In this document: one piece after another, positions 1-11,804 of the stretch
Position numbering within the stretch: the first letter of the stretch is position 1
How the letters are laid out: each line of letters opens with the position of its first letter
The notes under the pieces: generated by a model
Told to the model about the DNA's origin: nothing
Databases searched by the model: none
What the model saw: the letters and a program-made list of their open reading frames with translations, nothing else
Source: Puccinia triticina
Taxonomy: Eukaryota; Basidiomycota; Pucciniomycetes; Pucciniales; Pucciniaceae
NCBI RefSeq assembly: GCF_026914185.1
Contig: NC_070562.1
Location: forward strand, 4,278,001-4,342,000
Length of the DNA stretch: 64,000 nucleotides
Reading direction: 5' to 3'
Translations under genes and position numbers: made by a program

Positions 1-1304
1 TGTCTTCTTGCCGGCTTGTCCGCCAGCCTGTTCTTATCTTCTTGTTATAATCTTGAAATTTTGCTCCGAAACTAACTATATATAAATACTTTTTGGCACA
101 CGAAACGAGAAAATAAAAAATGAATTATTGAAAGATACATGTACCCAATTCTAATATTGTCCCCCTATCCTAACCCTTTATCATCCTACTCCTCACCTGC
201 TTGTCAAGAAATTCGTACCACTTGATAGAACGTACTTTCTAGTCGCCCTCCTGGCATTTGTCAGCTCAAGACAGGCTAGCTAGCAGCTACTCCTTTTTCG
301 GAGAGCTGGTGGGGCTGGCGCCCCTCGTCAAGCCAGCGGATAGAGCCCAGTGAGAGCCTGCGGCCCTCCAACCTTTGTCAATAACGATCCTTTCATGTTA
401 GCGAGAGACTGGACATGACTGAAGGATTCCTTCCATGATCCATCATGCAGCAGATTTTTAAACCAAACATTCCGCTTGCCCTGGGGACGGGGCTGCAACA
501 TCCCAGAATTGCAGAATCGGTGCAGCAGCCCCCAATTACACGTGCTGGAGCGTGCTTGGCTCCTCCTGCCTGCGGAGGACGAAACGAGCAAGAAACTTGA
601 TGCTGCAGCGAGGATTCATGGCCGCCATCGAGGGCATCAGTCTCTACTCTCTTGGTTGTTCCGTCCTCCGGAGACAGGTCGGAGGCAGTGTTGACTGGAG
701 GAGCCTCAGGCGCCGTAGCTGAGGTACATATGTAAGTGGAATTCCAAGTAGAGTATCGGTATAGAAACTTCATGATATGTAGCTACAAGTATGTGGGTAT
801 AGATGTGTACCTCTGTAATTGCAACGCCTTCCTGAACATTTCCGGGCCACACTCAACAGGGTCGACGAATTGTTCTGCAAGCGAACACTAGAAAGTGAGG
901 AGACAGCTATCGGGAGAGGTGGCGAGTTTTCTCTCCTGGCGTCATCCAAATCGCTTGTGGCGGCAGACGGCCCCCGGCGAGAATGGCAGCGTTTTATAGA
1001 TGTTGAATTTTGACTTAGGGTTGCATATGCAAAATGATCGGGTTGCGGTATATTGAATCGGGTAAGGCCGGGTATCCGTCGAGAGGAAGCCGGGATGTGG
1101 ATGAACGGATCGATTTTACGTAATCACAGCTCCGGACGATCTCAGGAACTGATGCACATATTCTGTATTTATAACCGAAGTCCCAGCACCAACTACCGCA
1201 ATCAACTAAAGTAAACGGCCCGGTAAATATAAACTCCGAAGGATCACTCGGCCCTCTTTAAAATACACCCCGAACCCCAGACCAAAGACAAACGAACAAC
1301 GAAC
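1..1304. other. Upstream intergenic region, no gene recognised
   Basis: Short open frames occur on both strands here, but none has a start context, splice signals or recognisable protein motifs. The last 100 bases before 1305 should hold the promoter and 5' UTR of the succinyl-CoA ligase gene; an A/T-rich stretch near 1225-1265 is the only visible candidate core promoter. Confidence 0.5.
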
Positions 1305-3428
1305 ATGTATCGGTTTCCAGCCAGGCCTGCTTTGGCCAAATCTCTCAACCGGGTTAGTGAGTGTGATCAGTGAACTGGCTGTTCTCTCTCGAACGTATTC
1401 TTCCTTTCAGCAAAAGTCTCAATATGCCATATATCAAGATATCCAAGGGTGAGATCTGACCACTTTGCTGTTTACCGTTTCGCGACAACAGGCAATTCTC
1501 GGATCTAAAATTCAAACAAGGCAGCTATCTATTCATGAATACATGTCGATGGGCTTGTTGAACGAATATGGAATACCCACGCCGATTAGCAAAGCTGCAA
1601 AAACTCCACAAGAGGCGCACAAAATTGCCGAAAGTTTTGGTTAGTGGGGCGAAGCCAAAACTGAATAATCAGGGAAAGTTGACGTTTTGTGAATTGATAG
1701 GCAAGCCGATGGTAATTAAGGCTCAAGTCTTAGCGGGTGGTCGAGGAAAAGGTCACTTTGAAGGGAAAGATGGCCTCAAAGGAGGGGTGCAGATGGTCGA
1801 CACCCCGGAACAGGCGTTGCAGTATGCCAAACAAATGATCGGACACAAGCTCATCACCAAGCAAACCGGTGCCGCTGGCCGAATCTGTAATGCCGTTAGT
1901 CTTCTAAATTGTTCAAACCTGGACGAATTTGAGGTTGAACTTGCATGTGCTTGTCTATCAGGTCATGCTTGCCGAGAAACGCGAACCATCGCACGAATAC
2001 TACGTTGCCATTCTTAACGATCGATCTCTCAATGGACCGGCACTTGTGGCTTCTGCTCAGGGAGGAATGAACATCGAAGAAGTGGCTGCCAAAGACCCCG
2101 CTGCGATTCACACCTTCCCCATCGACTTCCAGAAAGGCCTTTCTAAGCAACAAGGTGTCGAAATTGCCACGAAGCTAGGAATCAAAAATCGCGAAGCCGC
2201 TGCGGATATTTTCATCAACCTTTATCGACTATTCAAGGACAAGGATGCAACCCAGATCGAAATCAACCCCTTAGCCGAAACCAAAGATGGAGCTATTTTA
2301 TGGTGCGTGACTCTCTGGATTGATTACTGTGTACTGGCAATCACCCGTTTGTTAACCAGTCTTACGGTGTTAGCATGGACGCGAAGTTGGGCTTCGACGA
2401 GAATGCCGAATTCAGACAAGAAAAGGTGTTTCAACTAAGAGATCGAAGTCAAGAAGATCCAACCGAGGTCGAAGCAGCGGAGTATGGGTTGAATTTGATC
2501 AAACTGGATGGTAACATCGGATGTCTTGTCAATGGAGCTGGCCTGGCTATGGCGACTATGGATGTGCTGAAGTTGAACGGCGGTACGCTTCGGTCATATT
2601 TTCATGATCGGGAATATTACTACCCCTGGCGTTGCTAAGCTCGTTTTTAACAGGCAACCCCGCTAACTTCCTTGACGTTGGAGGAGGAGCTACCGCTGAA
2701 GCAGTCAAAAAAGCATTCGAGCTTATCACCAGCGACAAGGGTGTAAAATCAATCTTTGTGAACGTGGGTGTTTATTGCAAAATTAGCATTCTCGTCAAAG
2801 AATTTTATCTGAATATTCGTCGGTTCTGATATCTCTTTGATAGATTTTTGGAGGAATGTAAGTTTCATGACCCGGCTGTGAATGAATAAGAAGAACGCTG
2901 ACATGATGATGAATGTGTGATTCTCCTAGCATGAGGTGTGATGTCATTGCAGAGTAAGTTTTCCAAACTTCCCTATGATAATACCAAGCAAACCTCGAAA
3001 CTTATATGAACATCGCTGTTATATTTAGGGGCATCATCAAAGCGACCAATGAACTATCACTCGATATTCCATTGATCGTCCGTTTGCAGGGTACAAAGGA
3101 GAAAGAAGCTAAGAAGTTGGCCTTCAGTTGTTGACTATCTTTTGTCTATCCCCGTACAAGACGGCTAGCGTTCACTATCTGACTCCTGCTGTGGCTGTGT
3201 TTCCCAGGTTGATCAAGGAATCCAAGATGAAAATCTTGTAAGTTGCAATTACAATTGCTTGCCGGCTAGATCTTCTTACTAATTCCTTCTTCTTTCAAGT
3301 GCTTTTGACGGACTTGACGAGGCGGCTTGCAAAGCTGTCGAAGTAAGTCACAACGGCCAACTCTCTCGGTCATGGCCTGTCTTTTTTGCTGATCACCAAT
3401 CAATGGTCTTTTTTAGGCGGCCGCTTGA
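1305..3428 (+). CDS. LSC2: Succinyl-CoA ligase (ADP/GDP-forming) beta subunit, mitochondrial precursor
   Basis: TCA-cycle enzyme of the mitochondrial matrix. The beta subunit binds nucleotide and pairs with the alpha subunit to convert succinyl-CoA to succinate with substrate-level phosphorylation. I read 13 exons: 1305-1352, 1411-1448, 1521-1639, 1701-1894, 1962-2302, 2374-2582, 2654-2763, 2844-2857, 2930-2953, 3029-3115, 3208-3237, 3300-3342 and 3417-3428. All join in phase to 422 aa, close to the roughly 427 aa of the yeast protein. The start gives an Arg/Ala-rich presequence ([16 protein letters not shown]), followed by [20 protein letters not shown]. The ATP-grasp core has [12 protein letters not shown] and [11 protein letters not shown]. 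The C-terminal ligase domain has [32 protein letters not shown] and IFGGIMRCDVIA. Exon 8 is only 14 nt and the last exon codes three Ala and the stop. No coding lesion is visible. Family identity is near certain; individual splice sites are inferred from GT/AG and phase. Confidence 0.96.
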
Positions 3429-4486
3429 TTTTCCGGGCCAACCCCATGGGAAACATAAACCGGAAATGAGCCAAAGGGCTTTTTCAAGCCTTTTGTCAAC
3501 GACGTGTTCTAATCAAATCCTTCATTTTGAAGAAGTGGAGATTGTATATTAAGCCACCCATTTCAAACAGCTTCTCGAGAAGTTTCGAAACATTTTTCAC
3601 AAGTACTGCAAGTTGTTTTTGTTTTCTCTTTCCTTTCAAAACCGATTCCAACAAATTTGAAAGCTCCTCTAGGTGTTTTGGATTGCATTTTTGAAAGGAA
3701 TGCTATTTTGAACACATGTCCTACCTGTATGGCTAAATGCCCACCGACCGATCCTTTCTCAAAGAAAGCGTCCTGGGGTCACCCTCGTGCATCGGTCCCA
3801 GTCTCAGAAGCAGTCCGGGGCCGATCAACCTCTATGTAGTACACTACTAGTGGCCTGCAAGCAGATCTCCCAAGCTGTGGCCGATTGTCACGGTAGTTCT
3901 GCCTCAGCGGGGGTGGGTCACACGCAGCCAAACCTACCAAAAGTACGTATCAACCGAGGCCACACCCAGGATCTATGGCAGCTCTGGTTGTGAGCTCAAA
4001 CAAGCCTCTCTGGACGAGGACCCCGCGGGGTCTTGCGGGGGCAGCCCGCCCCTCAGACGGAAGGGGCAGATTAAGTTCGCTCTGGTGGCTCCGCTGCGTT
4101 GGAGATGCTCTTACGCTGGGAGAATAGATTAGAGGTCACATAGGTCGGCAGGGGGGAATTTGATGGATCACTTTTTTCCTCCCTTATATAGTCCCTTCCC
4201 ATATAAGGGCAAGAGTATGAAGGAAGGGTCAGAGGGGGTGTGTTTTGGCCCGTTAGGTGGAGTTTCTTACTTGATACTCTACCACTTTTATTATTGCCAG
4301 GAAAACCACAAGATCACGACGTGCACCTTCGCTGTGCCTGGCAGGCGGAACCTGTGCCATCACTTCATGACCTTGAATGATCCTGGATTGTTACATTGCC
4401 TGCCATCATCATTTGTTCCGCCACAAAAAGCTGAACCACTTCATTCCTTTTTTTTACCTTATTGGAGCAAAATCCAGCTATTCGAA
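3429..4486. other. Intergenic region between LSC2 and the GH26-like gene
   Basis: It should contain the 3' UTR of the upstream gene and the promoter of the downstream gene. No convincing coding frame is seen. A purine/C-rich block near 4015-4060 is the most distinctive sequence. Confidence 0.5.
4182..4208 (+). promoter_or_regulatory. Possible paired CArG-like (MADS-box) sites upstream of the GH26-like gene
   Basis: CCTTATATAG (4182-4191) and CCATATAAGG (4199-4208) face each other about 280 bp before the start codon. The second is an exact CC(A/T)6GG match. Binding by an Mcm1/SRF-type factor is inference only; either site may instead act as a TATA element. Confidence 0.3.
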
Positions 4487-6648
4487 ATGAAGGATTTTTT
4501 TCTCAGATTAATTGCTGCTACTTTCCTTTTTTCGCTGGCAGTGTCAATTTCATCTTCCCGCTCAGGCCCAAAATATCATCAATCAAACAAGCAAATCCGT
4601 CGAGTTCCTAAGGCACCAAAACACAACAGAAGATCTGTCAACACTGGTTTATCATCAACCAACTTGAATGTCAACGGTATTGCGGTGGGCTTCTTGCCTG
4701 CTCTAAGTGAGCCAATACAGCCCAACACCCCATTGGACATCAATAGACGAATTGGTGCCCCCATGTCGGTAGTAAGTTCCTCCAACATAAGCCATATTTC
4801 TACCGTCCTGGGAACATTTTTTCTTCGCTCACCCTCGAACCCAAAAACAAAAACAATAAGATGGGCAGCTATATTCAACTGTATGCGAAGGACAGTAATC
4901 TTGCGGAAATTGACTGGGTTCGTTGAATTTAACTTAAACATAAGGCCTGCTCAAAGATGAAATGAACAAAAATCAAATACTATTCAATTCCCAATAGCAA
5001 TTACCGCAATACCGCCAACTGATAGGTTGGCCTGTATGGGAAATAGCAATAATGCCGGTTGAAGGGTTAGAAAAAGTTACGCCTGAGGTCGTAAGTACCA
5101 AGTAGTGCAAGTCTACCGTTTCTCCTGGAAAGAACCAATCTAATGAGTTGTCATTTCCCCAGGCCGCAAACATCGCCAGGAAGATGCAAATGTTGAATGC
5201 TCAGGGTATCACGGTGTGGCTTCGCTTTGCCCATGAAGTAAGTGAAATTTCAATTTCAATTCGGTTTTCGCTATAGAATCATCTGACCTGGAGTTCCATC
5301 TTCTCAGATGAACGGAGACTGGTATGTCTGGGGACTGAAACCGGCGCGTAAGATTTTCCTCCATTTTTCGAATAAATAATAGGGTGGATAAACTGATAGT
5401 GTAATATTTAGTTTTCCTTGAGAAATGGAAGCTCGTGACAAGTGCCGTCAGACGCGTTGCGCCAAAGACACGTGAGTGGTGAGCAGCCCATCGCTCAAAT
5501 CCTGGAAAAGATACTATTGACTTGAACTCCTTTGTATCCAGTTATGCTATGGGCTCCGAACTCGGGCTTCGGTAAAGATCAAGACGCCCTCCTAGGCGGT
5601 TACACAAAGTACTGGCCTGGAGGGGAATGGGTCGACATGATTGGTGAGTCGTCTGAGCCTCTTCATTTAATTTGCCCTACGAGGATTGAACGGTTTTTTC
5701 TGTCTGAATTTGTAAAATACAGGCTTATCATTTTATCATTATGGTGGTAGGTTATGTCGTTTTGAAGTCTAATCGGTAAACATTCCTGACACTTTCTAAC
5801 TATGACCTATCAGGACATGAGCGTGCCAATGTTCTCCCCTATCCGACAGAAGCTCAGGATACAATCAAAGACTTTGTCAAGGTGAATTATTGAAAAAGCG
5901 GTTGTGTTTTCGATCCTGCTTTTCGGAACTAATTCAAGGCTGCAATGTAGTTATTCGGTTCCAAGACCCATGACCTACCGGTGGTTCTGGCCGAGACTGC
6001 AGCATCTTATACTCGCTCGCTCGACGGTAGACCTGCCCCTGGTGCAGCTAATGAACGTGATATCAAACTATCTTGGATGAATCAGTTGTTGTCACGTTCA
6101 ATGGCGGAGGCAGTGCCCGAGCTGAAGGCCATAGTTTGGGTAAGAAAATTACTCACCATCTATCATTTCTAAGGTTCTGTTGCTTGGGGTTGGAAGTAGG
6201 CCACTCTGCCCTCCCACGGCCACAACCATTTTCGAGTTGGCATTAGGCTAACTGAAGATTTGATTGAATGTTGATTAAAAGTTTGAAGTGATGAAAAATG
6301 AAAACGCAGCGTAAGTCTCCGCTCTTGAAAGTATTTTTGAAGGCTGCCTACCTCGTCAAGGTTAGAAGCTGATCCATTTCACCGATTGTAGTGGAAACAC
6401 GCCTGTCAAATCGGAAGACTTTCGAATAGTAACTGGCCAGATAAAACCCTTGGTTGAGGACGCTTACAAATTACTCAGCCATCGATCCTCAAAGTCTTCA
6501 AAGGGTACGCATCACAATACAACCAAATATTCCCCTGAAAATCTACATTGACTTGGTTACTGAGTGCTTCTTAATCTTTATCTTGTTTGCAGCCAGAAAA
6601 CCAAAACGATTGGATCACTTGGGAAAAAAGCGCGCAGGAATGATGTAA
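4487..6648 (+). CDS. Secreted glycoside hydrolase family 26-like protein (endo-beta-mannanase type)
   Basis: Exons 4487-4771, 4861-4917, 4998-5090, 5163-5237, 5308-5347, 5412-5471, 5542-5643, 5723-5746, 5814-5881, 5951-6139, 6282-6310, 6392-6504 and 6593-6648 join in phase to 396 aa. The N-terminus MKDFFLRLIAATFLFSLAVS is a clear signal peptide, so the product should be secreted. GH26 enzymes are retaining (beta/alpha)8 hydrolases, usually acting on beta-1,4-mannan. The motif WLRFAHEMNGDWYVWG carries the usual acid/base Glu, and DLPVVLAETAASY the usual nucleophile Glu. LWAPNSGFG and LSFYHYGG are also family-like. The C-terminus is basic (LGKKRAGMM). The ATG at 4487 is chosen because it opens the signal peptide. 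A mannanase activity on plant or fungal wall is inferred; the true substrate is not shown. Confidence 0.88.
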
Positions 6649-7531
6649 AGACATGGGCGCATATTGTAGGATCACCGATTATGTATATACTTCTGGAACA
6701 GCGTTTGAGTGATAATACTTGATGGGGCTTAAAAAATCAACTCCCAGGAAGTAAATCCCAAAAGTAGTGGATGTCAAAAAGACCAGTTTTTGACGTCCGG
6801 TCCGGGTCGCCAGGGCCTAACATTGATCTGGGGCAATTTAAGGAGTCGGAATATTAATTCATTTGCCTTGTCTGGGAGTAGGAATACAAATTTCCCAAAA
6901 AATGTTATAACTTCTCACTGCCCCTGGGGAGCCCAAAGCACCAGTCTAATCTGGCAGCCAAAAATCCACCAAGTCTGTAATTTTGGGAGTTGAGATTTTT
7001 TTTGCTCAGAAATTTCAGCCAATCCCTGTTTTTTTGGGTGTTTCTGTCCAGGATCAGTTTTCAGAAGGCTTACAAAACCATATTTATATAGATTTAAGTG
7101 ATATAAGTACATGAACATAGGTTTATGTTATGATGTATGTATGGCATATATATCACATATATATAGGGGAGTAGTTTGTATGGTCAGAAAACTTTGCCCT
7201 CATAGATTTGGGATCTACATTCTCCAAATAGCTCATAACTGTGTAGTATATGCCATAAGTCCCTGATAGGGAAACACCCACCTGTGTCCAAATAATTCTT
7301 GTGGGGAGCTTGGTACTGGAATATAATCCGCACAACTGTACCAAAACTGTGGCAAGGGTGCCCCAAAGGGCACCAAAATTTCACAGTGGAGGACTTCTGG
7401 CTGTCTGAGAGGCTTGATTTAGCGGGAGGCACTAAACTTTGGTTGCTGGTGAAAACTCAATCTCAATCACTTTTCACCAGCCAGTAAGGTTTAGCCTTTC
7501 CCCCCAGATCAAGCATTTTAGCTGGGGAATA
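6649..7531. other. Non-coding region downstream of the GH26-like gene
   Basis: A short hairpin (GTCAAAAA near 6774, TTTTTGAC near 6785) occurs about 130 bp after the stop. The rest is A/T-rich with short open frames that carry no recognisable motif. Confidence 0.4.
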
Positions 7532-9593
7532 CTAAGTGCACCCCAAGCTTCTTTGTGTACATCAATGAAAAGGGGCACACAACTGTTGCAACACCGTCTT
7601 AGATCTTGAGTGCAACACCTGTCACAGGATTTTTACATAGACCAGATAGTTCTCTTTCCTCACAAGTGGAGTAAAGTATAACATTCTCTAAGTCTGCATT
7701 CCAATAACAAATGGGTACACCAACAAAGCTGGGGTATCCCTATTTACACCCCATTCTTTAAGGGGTATCCACCTTGCCACCCCAAAATAGTTGGTGTACT
7801 GGGATAGAATCTCATGTGGAGCCTGAAAGTTGGGGTACAATCTCCTGTACCCCAAGAAGATTGGTGTGCACAGTGGGGGTACCCCAAAAGCTACTGCAGG
7901 TCAGCAGACTTAGACCCCAATTGATAATCTTTTGGGTGCATCACCAAGAACTTGGGGTGGATTTGAGAGCCAACATCAAATCAGTTTTTTTTGTGTACAG
8001 AAATGCTCAGCCTTTATTTCTATGTACTTAAGTGCTTTGTATATGTATATTAAGCATGTGTATTCAGTTAGAAAAGAAAAAAAAATCAAGAAAAAAGTGG
8101 GGCAGAAGGGGCAAGGGCATTGACCAATTGCAAGGGAGCTTTTAGGAGGAAGCATTTGAGCAGCAACTGGAAGGAGAAGGAGAAGGAGAATGACAGGGAG
8201 GGCAATGTTGGCTAGCCCAAGGTCTGTGCGGAGGAGGGCAAGAAGAAGTGGGGGTCATTGACCATTGCATTTGGTGACATGCAGCTTCCACTTACTATTG
8301 CCTTGCAGATCAAGCGGACAAAACTGGTGGTTTCAGAGAAAAAATTGACCTGCCTCATCATCTGGGTCATCAAATCCATCCCGCCCCCTGCACTACTTGA
8401 ACCCTCCCTCACCACCCACGGTCTTTGACAACAACAACAATCAGGACAGGAATTTGGCCAGTCCGGGGCTTTCCAGAGCACAGAAATCTGGACCAAAGCC
8501 TAGACAACCAACAGAAGAAAGAGATTTCAGATCTGAAAAGATGGAAGATGAGCAGAGAGGAGAGAAAAAAAAACTTTTAATTACCACTTGAGGCCCAAGT
8601 GTCTCTTTTTGATCAAGATTTGGTTCCAGTTAGACTTAGCAGGATGGAGCAAAAATTTGCTGAAGTTGGCAACAGTGGAGGTGAGCACATTAAATCCAAG
8701 GCCAGCAGTAGCAGGGAGCCCCAATCCAAAGAGCGTAGTGGGGAAGTTGAGTTGTGTAGAGTGCCTTGAGGGCCTGGTTGAGGGTGTCAAATTTGCTGTA
8801 CCGCCAATGGATGATCCAGATGCTAGCATTGCTGCTGGTTAGTGTAGAGTCCCCCAACGGGAGCAGAACCAATGGATGTGCGTTTGAAGGTGGTGGAGAT
8901 AGGACCCCGGAAAGCCCCAACCAAGCCGCCTCATCTAAATTTTGCTAATTCTGGGGTTTGGATACGTGGGAAAATTGGGTTTTTCCCACTTGGACCCGGT
9001 TTGGATACGTAGTACATGAGGAGGAGTTTTTGGGAGAAAGGCCTACCGGGGCAAAATTAGAAAAAACAAACCCTTTTTTTGGCTGGGAATCAAACCCAAG
9101 ACCTACATAATTGGTTTTTCTTTCCAGGCAAGCCCCAAATATACCAGTTACATTAGGAACATCTTGGAAACATAAACCAATTTAGATACATATCCAGTGA
9201 TTTACATGAGGAGCATTTTGCAAAAAAATGTCCCCCGGATACGTGTTACATGAGGCAGCTTGGTAGGGGCTCTCTGGGGTCCTGTGGAGATCCTTGGCAC
9301 TGGGCAGCTGCCACAATAGAATTTTCTTGGGTGCAACACCCCAGATATATCTGGGGTGTCAAGCAGCTCACCCCTTTCACTTTATCAATATTTGGGTGCG
9401 GGGCACATTCACCCCAGCTACAATGGGGTGCCAGGGCTGTGAGCCCCATAAATTTCACTGGCTTTGGAGTAACTTGTGGCTTACACCAAACTCCATGGGG
9501 TGGTGTGTAAATGTACACCCCAAGTTAATTGGGGTACATAGCAGCTGTACCCCTTTTTGGTGTACATGAATTCAAAGCTTGCGGTGCATTTAG
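7532..9593. mobile_element. Decayed non-autonomous element with ACCCCAA/TTGGGGT palindrome-rich ends
   Basis: The two ends are imperfect inverted copies: CTAAGTGCACCCCAAGCTT at 7532 and the complement of CTAAATGCACCGCAAGCTT ending at 9593. Both flanking zones (about 7530-7960 and 9320-9593) are dense in short inverted motifs such as tgtACCCCAA..TTGGGGTaca. This is the same style as the CACTCCAA elements further right, but older: no target duplication is recognisable. The middle (8140-8900) has no identifiable gene. Confidence 0.55.
8901..9283. mobile_element. hAT-type MITE, 383 bp, with perfect 8-bp target duplication
   Basis: Inverted ends begin AGGACCCCGGAAAGCCCC on the left and AGGACCCCAGAGAGCCCC on the right (complement), and match for about 34 bases with few differences. 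The element is flanked by GTGGAGAT at 8893-8900 and again at 9284-9291. An 8-bp duplication is typical of hAT transposons. It has no coding capacity and is nested in the older palindrome-rich element. Confidence 0.8.
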
Positions 9594-11799
9594 CATGTCC
9601 CTTTTAGCCAACTGGAATTACTCCAGTGTTGAGTAAACTAATTTGTCCCCAAATGGTTAGCTGATAGGCAGTAACCCACCAATACAAAACATTTATGAGG
9701 TGGTTTGGGCTTTTGGCTGTATTTACTATTACTAACAATGATGGGTCAGCAACGCTAGTACATAGTGACTCTGGCCCTCTTGCTAGTATCAAGCTTAACT
9801 AAGTCCCTCTGGCAGAGGCGCACCAGATGTACTTATGCGGTATTGGTGATTTAGGACTGAGAGAAATGCCCAAAACCACCATGCCCCAAAAATATTGCTA
9901 TAGCTCCACAGCCTCCCACAAATCTGTCAGCCTCGAGCGTATTGAGGTGGTACCTCAATACGCCAGAAGGCCACAAAGAGACAGCAGCAAGAGCTAGACC
10001 TCTCAAGGGAAGTGCCTATTCCCTTTAGAGACATAAAGCTCTCTTTTGAGATATATAGCCAAGCAAGTATTCTCAAAGCACATTGGTTAGATATCACTTT
10101 AGGGAACCTCCTTGGATGGAGGAGTCCCCAGTTCATTTCCCCCAATTCCACGGAAACCAAACCCTACCAAGCCCAAGCTATTACGACTCACCTTGGGATT
10201 GTGGATTTTCCAGTTATATTCTCTTCTTTTTGCATCTCCTTCCTCCTCTTTCTTTCCTCAGTCCTATCTTTCTATCTTCCTGTGTTCTGTTCTCTCCTAT
10301 CCCTTCCCTCTTCCACCTAACTTTGTTGGTGAATTACTCAGTCTTAGTATTAGATACAGCTGTTTAGTATTCAGTGGTGTGTCATGTTAGAGACCACCCC
10401 TGACAGAATCCATCTTTATTTCTTGATAATTTGAAAGCTGTGCATCTTTTCTAATTTTTGATGCACTAAAATCAACAGATTTCCTCCAGCTTTGCTCATA
10501 ATACCATCTTGAAGATGATGGACTGCAAAAGCCAACCCTAAGCTCCTTAAAACAGCATCTCTAGTGAAAATCCATACCTTTCCTTGAGAACAAAAAAAAC
10601 AACAGAAAATGTGCAGGATTCTTGTGGGAAAATGAATTTGCCCCAGTTCAATCCAAATCCTGAGGGTGCCAATTCAAAAAAATAATGCCTTGACTGTCTT
10701 AGCCAGCATGAGGTTTGTTTTACTAGTATCTTGAGTTTGGGAGAGAGAAAAATGCACATGAAGGTGGCAGGAGATAGCCAGGCTTCTGATGGTTTTAGGT
10801 ACAAATGTAAAGGGTGATTACACAAAGACAGCACTGTGTGGGGGCCTTAGAATAGAAAATGAATAATTATTGGCATTTCTTTCAGGCAAATTTCACCAAT
10901 AAGGCATAAGTCCCTCTTGATAAGTTAAGTTAGGTATTGCCTCCACAACTATTCATAGTGCCTCCACAATTTTTGATAGTGACTCTGCAACTGTTTACCT
11001 CCACAGCTGTTAATAGTGCCTCTGCAACTGTTATTAGTGCCCCAATAACTGTTGGTAGTGGTTAGGGTTATCCTGGCAATGTAAACAGCTTTTGAGATTA
11101 ATTTTCCCAATTTTTGGGAGTATTTTTTCCAAGCCTCTAAAAGTATGTCTTTGCCCAATAGTACGTATGCTCATGCACACCAACCTCTTCAATGAGATTC
11201 TTACATCAAGGCAAGGGTGAATTGCTAGACATAATTTTCTTTCACAAATTAGAAGCCAAGTGATCTTAGCACAAAGGGATAATGTGTTTCATTACACTAC
11301 AGCTTTCCTAAATGGTAAATTTATTTCAAATCACAACTGTACAGCTTTCCCAATTATTAAATTTATTTCACAAAGTTTTAAACCACTCTCAGACATTATT
11401 TTTCCTATAAAAGGTGTCCTCTCTTGCCCCTTTATGTATTCTTTTTCCCTCATGCTTGCACTAGTGAATAATGATTGATACTATTCAGAAGACATAGCAT
11501 CAAACATTGCCCCCCATGAAATATTGTCAGGGCGGGTCTCAATAGTGACGCCGCCGTGAATAGAAACCTTATTTATATCTAAGGTTTGAGCTGTTCTCAG
11601 CTGTCACAGCTAAGAGCTGCAGCTTGACTTGGCCGCGCCGGCGCAAGGAGAAAGCCGCGCCTTCTTTGGAAGGGGCTGGTTGAGCGAATACAACCTGGAG
11701 CCTTTATGGAAGGCTCGCGAGAAGAGTAGTCCATTCTAGGACGGAGGAGGAAAAGGAAGAGGCCCGACTTAACTAGTCGGAGTTAAGAGTGGAAAGGAG
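9594..11799. other. Non-coding region left of the copia element
   Basis: No gene recognised. It contains a C/T-rich stretch (10200-10320), a diverged short repeat (10938-11060) and an A/T-rich block near 11290-11420. The last 250 bases are G/C-rich and flank the copia insertion. Confidence 0.45.
10938..11060. repeat. Diverged short tandem repeat, about 20-22 bp unit
   Basis: Variants of GCCTCCACAACTGTTNATAGT recur about six times. Unit length and sequence vary, so this is an old array. Confidence 0.6.
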
Positions 11800-11804
11800 G
11801 AAAT

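Noticed and set aside
328..1013. Several 60-126-codon frames on both strands
   Set aside because: Overlapping on both strands, no motifs, no splice structure.
9062..9140. tRNA-like or SINE-like stretch on the minus strand (GGTTTGATTCCC resembles a pol III B box)
   Set aside because: No convincing A box, cloverleaf or poly-T end, and it lies inside a hAT-type MITE.
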